NCBI GenBank assembly: GCA_002591625.1
Contig: PCDB01000051.1
Span: 1 to 7,752 of the forward strand
DNA length: 7,752 nt
Reading direction: 5' to 3'
DNA from: Porticoccaceae bacterium
GTDB lineage: Bacteria > Pseudomonadota > Gammaproteobacteria > Pseudomonadales > Porticoccaceae
The notes beneath the pieces were generated by a model. The model made no database searches. It was not told the origin of the DNA and was given only the letters and a program-made list of their open reading frames with translations. The position numbers and the translations under genes were made by a program. Of this stretch, positions 1 to 6,300 are shown one piece after another. How positions within the stretch are numbered: position 1 is the stretch's first letter; each line of letters opens with the position of its first letter.

Positions 1-13
1 AGATAAGGAAATT

Positions 14-931
14 TTATAAATCCAACTTTTTGTGATTATCCCTCAGCCAAACAGTGGACCTTCCCTGTGCGTCCGTCTCAGTAAGCCTTGCAGCCCTCTC
101 AGATGCTATCAAAAGCTCTGAAATATCGATGCCAGTAGCGAAACCCATTTGCTCGCAAAGCAAGACTACATCTTCAGTCGCTACATTGCCTGATGCCCCG
201 GGGGCAAACGGGCATCCGCCCAATCCAGCAATGGAGCTGTCAAATCGCCTGATACCAGCCTGAAGAGCCGCGTAAACATTAGCCACACCGAGTCCTCTGG
301 TATCATGAAAATGGCATCCCAGAATATCAAAACCATGTTTTTGCACGAGATTAGTTGTAAGATCGCCCACCTGTCTCGGGTGAGCCGCACCGATAGTATC
401 CGCCAGGACCACATTTGCCGCGCCCATGTCAATCAGCCTTTCAACGATTCTCTCTGTAATGACTGGCTCAATCTTTCCCTCAAATGGACATTCAAAAGCA
501 ACTGCAACCGTTGCAGTCACATCAATGCCGTCCCTAGCCGCCTCAGCCATAATTTCCTCAATATTTTTTTCGGCCTCGGCCTTGCTCATCGCGACATTTT
601 TTTTCGCCATGGCATCGCTTCCATAGACCACCATAACAACATGCCTCATGCCGGCCTCCCGAGCCATATGGTAACCTTTCAAATTGGGCACCAGAGCTAC
701 AATTGGAGTCTGGAATGATTTCGTCTTATTCAGATCATCGACCAGTTTATCTGTTCCTGCCATGGCCGGAACTGCTCTAGGTGAAACAAAACTGCCGACC
801 TCGATACCAGGAATTCCTGATCTACCCAGAGCATAGATGAGTTCTGCGCGCTCGGATATACTTAAAATCTTTTTTTGATTTTGAAGTCCATCACGAGGTC
901 CCACATCGGTAATCACTACTTGATTAGACAA
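14..931 (-). CDS. Hydroxymethylglutaryl-CoA lyase (HMGL family)
   Basis: This 305-residue cytoplasmic enzyme should cleave (S)-3-hydroxy-3-methylglutaryl-CoA to acetyl-CoA and acetoacetate, the last step of leucine catabolism. It is a full-length single-domain TIM barrel of the HMGL-like family. The N-terminal motif DVGPRDGLQNQ supplies catalytic Arg13 and metal ligand Asp14. Glu44 sits in GIEVGSF, metal ligands His207 and His209 in CHFHD, and the family signature GLGGCPFAPGASGN gives Cys240 and Asn249. The Cys-to-Asn and His-to-Cys spacings (9 and 31) equal those I recall for the human enzyme. The start is TTG (931-929), because no ATG lies in frame between it and the upstream TAA at 952-950, and GAGAGG sits 9 bases before it. 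The gene is divergent from a CaiB-type CoA-transferase. The family assignment is secure. The exact substrate is less so, since some HMGL-like proteins act on other 3-hydroxyacyl-CoAs. I give no symbol because names such as mvaB and liuE are used inconsistently. Confidence 0.93.
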   Translation of the reverse strand: MSNQVVITDVGPRDGLQNQKKILSISERAELIYALGRSGIPGIEVGSFVSPRAVPAMAGTDKLVDDLNKTKSFQTPIVALVPNLKGYHMAREAGMRHVVMVVYGSDAMAKKNVAMSKAEAEKNIEEIMAEAARDGIDVTATVAVAFECPFEGKIEPVITERIVERLIDMGAANVVLADTIGAAHPRQVGDLTTNLVQKHGFDILGCHFHDTRGLGVANVYAALQAGIRRFDSSIAGLGGCPFAPGASGNVATEDVVLLCEQMGFATGIDISELLIASERAARLTETDAQGRSTVWLRDNHKKLDL

Positions 932-962
932 GGCTGAGTACCTCTCTATTTAAAATAATCAT
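924..962 (-). CDS. Possible 12-codon leader ORF, Leu/Ile/Val-rich
   Basis: The minus strand reads ATG (962-960), then MIILNREVLSLV, then TAA (926-924). Seven of the 12 residues are Ile, Leu or Val. AGGAG at 977-973 lies 10 bases before the ATG, a stronger ribosome site than the one for the lyase. The ORF contains the lyase ribosome site and overlaps its TTG start (931-929) in another frame, so ribosomes ending here would stop about two codons inside the lyase gene. This geometry fits translational coupling or a leader peptide sensing branched-chain amino acids, which would suit a leucine-degradation gene. A 12-codon ORF can easily arise by chance, so this is only a candidate. Confidence 0.27.
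   Translation of the reverse strand: MIILNREVLSLV
941..946 (-). promoter_or_regulatory. Ribosome binding site for the HMG-CoA lyase TTG start
   Basis: On the minus strand, GAGAGG occurs at 946-941, nine bases before the TTG codon at 931-929. It is the reason for choosing TTG as the start, because the frame offers no ATG or GTG upstream before the in-frame stop. Confidence 0.65.
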
Positions 963-992
963 GACTTAAAAACTCCTATTAAACCTAATGCG

Positions 993-998
993 ATTCTA
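993..998 (-). promoter_or_regulatory. Candidate -10 box for the HMG-CoA lyase transcript
   Basis: On the minus strand TAGAAT (998-993) matches the sigma-70 -10 consensus at five of six bases. A start near 986 would put the AGGAG of the small leader ORF about ten bases into the transcript. I see no good -35 box 16-18 bases upstream. The call is therefore weak and would need an activator or another promoter to be correct. Confidence 0.22.
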
Positions 999-1006
999 TC
1001 TTCGTC

Positions 1007-1030
1007 TCGAAAATCCATTCGATGAAAATC
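1007..1030. repeat. Inverted repeat plus direct repeat, possible operator
   Basis: TCGAA (1007-1011) and TTCGA (1018-1022) form a perfect 5-base inverted repeat with a 6-base centre. The 7-mer GAAAATC occurs at 1009-1015 and again at 1024-1030, 15 bases apart. The cluster lies just upstream of the candidate -10 box of the lyase and about 90 bases upstream of the candidate promoter of the CoA-transferase. A regulator bound here could act on both divergent genes. The repeats are short and could be chance. Confidence 0.25.
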
Positions 1031-1120
1031 TTAACAACGATAGCCGGACAAATCATCCTTAACTTTGATGACAGCAATTTGTAAATATTTTGGTCGCCGC
1101 AGAGCAGGGGCTGATGGTAA

Positions 1121-1133
1121 TATAAACTATATT
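1121..1133 (+). promoter_or_regulatory. Candidate -10 region for the CoA-transferase gene
   Basis: The segment TATAAACTATATT contains two overlapping -10-like hexamers, TATAAA (1121-1126) and TATATT (1128-1133). It lies 20-45 bases before the coding start, giving a short leader. No convincing -35 box precedes either. The sequence TTGACT at 1148-1153 is too close to the start codon to serve. Confidence 0.3.
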
Positions 1134-1154
1134 AGTTTGCGATAGAATTGACTT

Positions 1155-1159
1155 GGAGA
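1155..1159 (+). promoter_or_regulatory. Ribosome binding site for the CoA-transferase TTG start
   Basis: GGAGA at 1155-1159 is followed seven bases later by TTG at 1167. This spacing is good and supports the TTG as the true start, with MNKPLDGIRV as the first residues, where the CaiB fold normally begins. Confidence 0.75.
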
Positions 1160-1166
1160 AACGCAA

Positions 1167-2357
1167 TTGAATAAACCTCTCGACGGTATTCGTGTTATAG
1201 AACTCGGTCAGCTTTTGGCGGGGCCTTTTGCGGGTTGCATGCTGGGGTATTTTGGCGCTGAAGTAATAAAAATAGAACCGCCCGGCGGCGATCCAATTCG
1301 CAATTGGAGAAAGGTCAAAAATGGAACGTCACTCTGGTGGCACAGTTTAGCGCGCAACAAGAAATGTATCTCATTGAATCTCAAAGCCGAAGAGGGTCGC
1401 GGCTTAGTTAAAAAACTTTTGGCTAGTGCAGACGTGGTTGTAGAGAATTTCCGTCCTGGAGTTTTGGAAAGTTGGGGCCTTGACCCCGGCAGCATGCGCC
1501 GTGATAATCCCGACCTCATTTATGCTCGGATCTCGGGCTTCGGTCAAACAGGTCCCTACTCTTCCAAAGCAGGTTTTGCTTCAGCTTGTGAAGCGATAAG
1601 TGGATTTAGATACATAAATGGGTTTCCGGGAGAGCCACCGGTCAGACCAAACCTTAGCTTGGGTGATACTATATCAGGCCTCCACGCTGTCCTTGGAATT
1701 CTCATGGCACTTCGATCCAAAGATCGAGGTAATGGTGGGCAAGTTGTTGACGTTGCACTATACGAATCTATGTTTAATTTACTTGAGGCGGTAGTCCCCG
1801 AGTATGACGGTGCTGGCGAAATTCGCGAACCTTCTGGCACCACGATCACGGGGATCGTACCCACCAACACCTATGAATGCAAAGATGGCAAATATCTAGT
1901 GATCGGTGGAAATGGGGACTCAATTTTCATGCGGCTCATGGGAGCAATTGGCCGAAGTGACTTAGCAGACAACCCCAAATATGCATCAAATGCCGATCGG
2001 GTGGCCAACCAAGAGTTTTTAGACGATGTGCTTGAGGAGTGGTGCAAAACCCTCAACATTAAAGATGCTATGTCTATACTCGAGGAAAGCCGCGTTCCTT
2101 GCGGCCCCGTTTACAACGTCGCTGATATGATGGATGATCCGCATTTCAATGAAAGGGAACTCTTTGAGAGCGTGGAAATCAATGGCGAACCTCTAAGCAT
2201 TCCGGCAATACTGCCTAAACTCAGTCGTTCTCCGGGTGCCACTGAATGGCCGGGGCCAAAAATAGCATCCCATACGGATGAAATTTTGCACGGAATTGGC
2301 TTTACAGAGCATGACATTGAAATGCTTAAGACGAGCGGAGTGGTTGCAGACGCCTAA
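1167..2357 (+). CDS. Class III CoA-transferase, CaiB/BaiF family
   Basis: This 396-residue protein matches the family's usual length of about 380-430. It should move CoA between an acyl-CoA donor and a free carboxylic acid in the cytoplasm. Visible family features in order are LDGIRVIELGQLLAGPFAG at the N-terminus, KIEPPGGDPIR (about 35-45), ENFRPG (93-98), SGFGQTGP (123-130), the catalytic aspartate Asp167 in LSLGDTISG, a glycine-rich loop GGNGD (247-251) and the C-terminal RVPCGPVYN (309-317). The Asp forms acyl-anhydride and CoA-ester intermediates in characterised members. The gene is divergent from an HMG-CoA lyase. That pairing makes dicarboxylates such as HMG, glutarate or related acids reasonable substrates, as for human SUGCT, with succinyl-CoA a possible donor. 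Substrate cannot be fixed from sequence in this family, and formyl-, mesaconyl- or itaconyl-type activities remain possible. The start is a TTG with a well-placed GGAGA. Confidence 0.92.
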   Translation: MNKPLDGIRVIELGQLLAGPFAGCMLGYFGAEVIKIEPPGGDPIRNWRKVKNGTSLWWHSLARNKKCISLNLKAEEGRGLVKKLLASADVVVENFRPGVLESWGLDPGSMRRDNPDLIYARISGFGQTGPYSSKAGFASACEAISGFRYINGFPGEPPVRPNLSLGDTISGLHAVLGILMALRSKDRGNGGQVVDVALYESMFNLLEAVVPEYDGAGEIREPSGTTITGIVPTNTYECKDGKYLVIGGNGDSIFMRLMGAIGRSDLADNPKYASNADRVANQEFLDDVLEEWCKTLNIKDAMSILEESRVPCGPVYNVADMMDDPHFNERELFESVEINGEPLSIPAILPKLSRSPGATEWPGPKIASHTDEILHGIGFTEHDIEMLKTSGVVADA

Positions 2358-2384
2358 AAAATTTCGCTCGCGCCTTTATTGGGT

Positions 2385-2984
2385 TCATGCACCGGCAAGT
2401 CCCTCCAGAAAATTGAGGTATTCTGAACCAGTAAACTGGTGAATCCCTGCTGGCACATTTGGCGATTCTGTTGTCCTTACTCGTCCGATGTAGTTTGCAA
2501 TCCCAACCGGCACCCCCAATGATCTCAAAATAGAATAAGCTACAGTCGCATGAAAATAAAAATTTGGTAACGCGTAAGAACTGAAAAAGTCTTCCGTTGT
2601 GAATGGCAGTGTGACTCCCTCATACTTGAAAACGACCTCACCTCCTTTCAGGGACTCAATTTCTTTCGAATCTCGACCGCTAAGTCTCTGCAAGGAACCC
2701 TCAAGATATTGTTGAAGCCCATCATAATCGAAATTCAGGGTCATATCCGGCCCCGAGGCAACGCCATTATATGCAGCTATAATGGCTCCTTCTGAAAAAT
2801 GTACCAGGGTTATAATCTGAAAATGCAACGGCAACATGGTTTCATGAAGGCGCTCATTAACGAGTTGGTTCCGATCGATATTGTTATCCAAGCAAAATTT
2901 CTGACCCTTCGCAAGACATGCCAAAATGGCAGATATCGTCTGTGTATAACTTTTCACAGTAGATCGATAAAGTGTTTGAGACAT
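2385..2984 (-). CDS. DUF1993 family protein
   Basis: This 199-residue protein has unknown function. It is recognised as DUF1993 by the ALPNFYFHATVAYSILR stretch (138-154), followed by GVPVG and YIG (about 157-167), and by the N-terminal pattern of a long helix, an LHETMLPL motif (46-53) and a second helix. The family is thought to be a DinB-like helical bundle, and His54 and His145 are conserved-looking polar residues, but no activity is established. I see no signal peptide or membrane span. Residues from about 170 onward form a roughly 30-residue tail beyond the usual DUF1993 end. The ATG start is preceded by TAGGAG at a 6-base distance. The gene converges on the CoA-transferase gene with a 27-base gap and diverges from gltB, so it is probably its own transcription unit. 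Confidence 0.85.
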   Translation of the reverse strand: MSQTLYRSTVKSYTQTISAILACLAKGQKFCLDNNIDRNQLVNERLHETMLPLHFQIITLVHFSEGAIIAAYNGVASGPDMTLNFDYDGLQQYLEGSLQRLSGRDSKEIESLKGGEVVFKYEGVTLPFTTEDFFSSYALPNFYFHATVAYSILRSLGVPVGIANYIGRVRTTESPNVPAGIHQFTGSEYLNFLEGLAGA

Positions 2985-2990
2985 AGCTGA

Positions 2991-2996
2991 CTCCTA
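2991..2996 (-). promoter_or_regulatory. Ribosome binding site for the DUF1993 gene
   Basis: On the minus strand TAGGAG (2996-2991) lies six bases before the ATG at 2984-2982. It is the best ribosome site in the window and fixes this start. Confidence 0.8.
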
Positions 2997-3022
2997 AATT
3001 TATGTAATTTTTTTAAAAACTC

Positions 3023-3043
3023 GGCGCTTCCAAACGCTGCGCC
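3023..3043 (-). terminator. Weak terminator-like stem-loop in the DUF1993 leader
   Basis: GGCGC (3023-3027) pairs with GCGCC (3039-3043) around an 11-base loop. Read on the minus strand the stem is followed by GA and then GTTTTT, the layout of a short intrinsic terminator pointing toward the DUF1993 gene about 40 bases before its ATG. The stem is only five pairs. It could be an attenuator or end a stray upstream transcript, or it could be chance. Confidence 0.22.
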
Positions 3044-3057
3044 CATACTATGGTATG
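3044..3057. repeat. Palindrome, possible operator
   Basis: CATACTATGGTATG contains a perfect 5-base inverted repeat (CATAC / GTATG) around TATG. A second dyad, CCATA / TATGG, is nested at 3043-3053. It lies 60 bases upstream of the DUF1993 start, a usual place for a repressor site. No specific regulator can be named. Confidence 0.25.
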
Positions 3058-3060
3058 TCA

Positions 3061-3099
3061 GCAAAAAAAGGCTTTGCAAACAAAAAGTTTTTGGTTTTT
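3061..3099. other. A and T tracts, likely bent DNA
   Basis: Runs of A7 (3063-3069), A3 (3078-3080), A5 (3082-3086), T5 (3088-3092) and T5 (3095-3099) crowd this segment. A 13-base palindrome, CAAAAA-G-TTTTTG, lies at 3081-3093, and GCAAA / TTTGC form an inverted repeat at 3061-3077. Such tracts tend to curve DNA and are common near divergent promoters. No protein site is identifiable. Confidence 0.35.
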
Positions 3100-3180
3100 A
3101 AGAATCGTCGCTCACGGAAACGCAGTTTTGTAAATCCTATCTTCACAAGGTTAAGTGCGTCTATAACTGTGAAAATTGCG

Positions 3181-3186
3181 TATAAT
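3181..3186 (+). promoter_or_regulatory. Candidate -10 box for gltB
   Basis: A perfect TATAAT occurs at 3181-3186 on the coding strand of gltB. The -35 region at 17-18 bases is poor (around CGTCTA). TG occurs upstream but one base out of the extended -10 register. A start near 3193 would give an untranslated leader of about 100 bases. The missing -35 box suggests that an activator may be needed. Confidence 0.45.
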
Positions 3187-3189
3187 GAA

Positions 3190-3204
3190 GCCTAGGCGGC
3201 CGGC
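3190..3204. repeat. Two overlapping G/C palindromes after the gltB -10 box
   Basis: GCCTAGGCGGCCGGC holds the palindrome GCCTAGGC (3190-3197) and the palindrome GCCGGC (3199-3204). They lie at the expected transcription start and first transcribed bases of gltB, in an otherwise A/T-rich region. They could be a repressor site or a 5' hairpin in the message. No regulator is identifiable. Confidence 0.25.
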
Positions 3205-3246
3205 TAATACAATAATTATAAAGCGAGTCGGAAAGTAGGCTGTAAA

Positions 3247-3360
3247 ATGATGTTGACTTTTGGCGATACGGAAGCGAAGCACGAATTTAGAAATGGGGCG
3301 GATCAAAAACAGACGAATAGATGGTCGCATCGGCTATCCCGAAAAAAGAGGGCTGTATGA
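3247..3360 (+). CDS. Doubtful 37-codon ORF overlapping the gltB start
   Basis: ATG at 3247 (followed directly by a second ATG) opens a 37-residue ORF, starting MMLTFGDTEAKHEF and ending at TGA 3358-3360. AGTAGG (3234-3239) lies seven bases upstream, a better ribosome site than any I see before the gltB ATG at 3293. The ORF covers almost the whole gltB propeptide in another frame. Its composition is basic toward the end and resembles no family I know. It may be a regulatory upstream ORF, a coupling device or chance. Confidence 0.18.
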   Translation: MMLTFGDTEAKHEFRNGADQKQTNRWSHRLSRKKRAV

Positions 3361-6300
3361 CCCTGCGTTTGAAAAAGACTCCTGCGGAGTTGGTTTCGTA
3401 GCGCAAATCAAAGGGCAAGCAAGCCGCCAAATTATGCTCGATGCTTATCACTTGAACTCCCGCATGGATCACAGGGGCGGTTGCGGTTTTGAGGAAAACA
3501 CTGGAGACGGCGCCGGCATCCTGACAGCAATGCCATATTCTTTTTTTTCCTCAGTTGCAAAAGAATCAGGGATTGATCTTCCTGACAAACGTGAATTTGC
3601 AGTTGGCAACATTTTTCTACCACAGTTGGCAGATGAAGCAACATTTTGTAAAACTGTGATAGAGAGGTCAATCTTCGAAGCTGACCTCGATTTTTTGGGT
3701 TGGAGAGAGGTTCCAATAGACCCCAAAAGGTCGAATATCGGTCCAGCGGCAGTTGATGCCATGCCCTCGATGTTTCAGCTTTTTGTTGGCTCTAAGCGCA
3801 AGGATGTCGAAACGTTCGACCGTTCGTTATACGTCGCAAGAAAGCAGTTTACAAGTGAACTAAGATCAAATGCCACGCTCAGTCAAGCATCTATGGTTTA
3901 TGCTTGCAGCCTATCACCGAAAACAATTGTTTATAAAGGAATGCTGACCCCAGCTCAGCTCTTTCCGTTCTATAGTGATCTCCAAGACTCTCGCTACGAA
4001 ACACACTTAGCAATGGTGCACTCCCGATTTAGCACCAATACCTTCCCCTCTTGGGACAGAGCCCAGCCATGCCGTTACATGAGTCATAACGGAGAGATTA
4101 ACACTCTCCGAGGAAACGTAAACCAAATGAAGGCTCGACAAGGCGTGGCTGCAAGCGGCTATTTTCAAGATAATATTGATAGTCTGTTTCCCATAGCTGA
4201 GCCGGATTGCTCTGACTCGGGAAATTTCGACAATGTTCTAGAATTTCTTATGATGTCAGGTCGCTCCCTGCAGGAATCTGCTGTGATCATGGTACCTGAA
4301 GCTTGGCAGTCCGACAAAAATATGTTGCCTGAAAAGAAAGCGTTTTATGAATTCCACTCTGCAATCATGGAGCCTTGGGACGGCCCAGCGTCTATTGCAT
4401 TTACGGACGGCGACTATATCGGGGCTGTGCTTGATCGCAACGGGCTGCGCCCGAGCAGGTATTACATCACGCATGACGACAAAGTAATTATGGCCTCAGA
4501 AGTAGGCGTGTTGGAAGTTGAGCCGAGTAATGTAAAAATTAAAGGCCGATTGCAACCAGGGAAAATGTTTCTAATAGATTTTGATCAAGGGCGAATGATA
4601 CCGGACGAAGAACTGAAGGAAGAATTTTCAAATAAAAATCCATATGCGGAATGGTTGCGCGATCAAAAAATCGAATTAGAGGATATTCCGCTCCCCCAAA
4701 AGAAAGTTCAAGTGGAATTTGAATCACTTCTTTCGCGAATGCAAGCCTTCGGTTACACAACGGAGACGATGGAGTTCATGCTAATGCCCCTGGTCACAGA
4801 GGCGAGAGACCCTCTTGGCTCCATGGGCAATGACTCTGCTTTAGCATGTCTCTCGAGCAAGTCTCGAATGACATATGACTATTTTAAACAGCTTTTTGCT
4901 CAGATAACAAACCCTCCGATCGATTCGATTCGCGAAGAGATAGTTATGTCCCTGATGTGCTTTATCGGTCCGGAGGGCAACGTCTTGGACGCAACCCCAA
5001 AACATGCAAATCGATTGCAGTTGAACAACCCCATTCTTACTAGCGAGGAATTGCTGAAGTTAAAACACCTTAATTACATGGGGTGGAAAAGTCAGACGAT
5101 CGATATAACATTTCCGAAGTCATTGGGCGTGGAGGGTATGCTATCCGCCATAACTCGTATTTGCGAGGAAGCATCCAACGCCATAAAGGATGGATATTCA
5201 TTAGTGATTTTATCTGATCGGAATATTAATCGCGATCGGATGGCGCTGAGTTCTCTCATAGCCTGTGGCGCGGTGCACCACCACCTTGTCAGCAATCAGG
5301 AACGCACCAGGATAGGTTTAGTTCTTGAGTCTGGTGAAGCTCGAGAGGTACATCATCATTGTCTTTTGATTGGCTATGGAGCTGATGCAGTCAACCCGTA
5401 TTTGGCATTCGAAGCGCTTTTGCAAGCGCGCAACGAGAACCTTTTGGATCCTCATACTTACCCAGACATCGGGGTGATAAGTGGTGCATACATAAAAGGA
5501 GTGTCTAAAGGTATTTTAAAAGTGATGGCAAAGATGGGAATATCAACACTCCAATCATACAAAGGCGCGCAAATTTTTGAGGCTGTTGGAATAGCGCGAG
5601 ACATTATCGATCGCTGCTTCGTGGGCACAGCTAGTCGGGTCGAGGGCGTAAGCTTTCCTATTCTGCATCGAGAGATTTTGAAGCGCCATGAGCAAGGTTT
5701 CCCCGAACGGTCAGCCAATTTGATTCCGGCACTGTCCAACCCTGGAGACTTCCATTGGCGAAGCGGGGGCGAAACTCACATGTGGGACCCAACAAGCATA
5801 GCGAACCTTCAAGTTGCGGCGAAAACCAATGACGAAGGCGCTTACTGGGCTTTTGCAAAACATGCGAATGAGCAAGCTACCCAGCGCGCAACCTTCAGGG
5901 GTCTCTTCAAATTTAAATACGACGAAACTACAGAAATCAATCCAGATATGGTTGAGCCGGCTTCCGAAATCGTGAAACGGTTTTGTACCGGCGCCATGAG
6001 TTTTGGTTCCATTTCAGCGGAAAGTCATGAGACTCTTGCGATAGCAATGAACCGTCTTGGCGGCAAGTCCAATACGGGAGAGGGAGGAGAGGATCCCAAT
6101 AGATTTATCAGACTCGACAACGGGGACTCAAAAAGGTCTGCCATTAAGCAAGTCGCATCCGGAAGGTTCGGTGTAACAATCTGGTATCTGTCCAATGCTG
6201 ATGAAATTCAAATAAAAATCGTTCAAGGCGCCAAACCGGGAGAGGGGGGAGAATTACCGGGAGGAAAAGTGGATGAAAATATTGCAAGCATTCGGTATTC

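Larger units (their letters stand above)
2985..3292. other. Divergent control region between the DUF1993 gene and gltB
   Basis: This 308-base stretch contains no gene I can support beyond a doubtful small ORF at its right edge. It is A/T-rich and holds, from left to right, the DUF1993 ribosome site, a G/C stem-loop next to a T run (3023-3043), a palindrome (3044-3057), A and T tracts (3063-3099), a TATAAT box (3181-3186), two overlapping palindromes (3190-3204) and the start of a 37-codon ORF (3247). It should carry both divergent promoters and their regulation. Confidence 0.7.

Noticed and set aside
54..718. Plus-strand open frames at 54-263, 305-718 and 426-626, and a minus-strand frame at 181-432
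   Set aside because: They are shadows of the HMG-CoA lyase gene, whose motifs and conserved residues run through the whole stretch in its own frame.
1148..1176. TTGACT (1148-1153) with ATAAAC (1171-1176) as a promoter
   Set aside because: The spacing is 17 bases, but the -10 would lie inside the coding region and the transcript would lack the ribosome site.
1208..2317. Four minus-strand open frames (1208-1519, 1556-1870, 1871-2059, 2111-2317)
   Set aside because: All are antisense to the CaiB-type gene, have no recognisable motifs, and lie in a region where the plus frame shows clear family conservation.
2358..2384. Shared bidirectional terminator between the convergent CoA-transferase and DUF1993 genes
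   Set aside because: The 27-base gap holds no clear inverted repeat with a T run in either direction. Termination must occur inside the opposing gene or depend on Rho.
2799..2990. Plus-strand 63-residue open frame
   Set aside because: It is antisense to the N-terminal half of the DUF1993 protein and its sequence resembles no family I know.
3260..3262. In-frame TTG as the gltB start
   Set aside because: It extends the frame by 11 codons but has no well-spaced ribosome site. ATG 3293 gives a 30-residue propeptide, a normal length for the family.
6061..6180. Ferredoxin-dependent glutamate synthase
   Set aside because: The extra loop that follows GEGGED in ferredoxin-GOGAT is missing; the sequence passes quickly to SAIKQVASGRFG, as in NAD(P)H-type enzymes.
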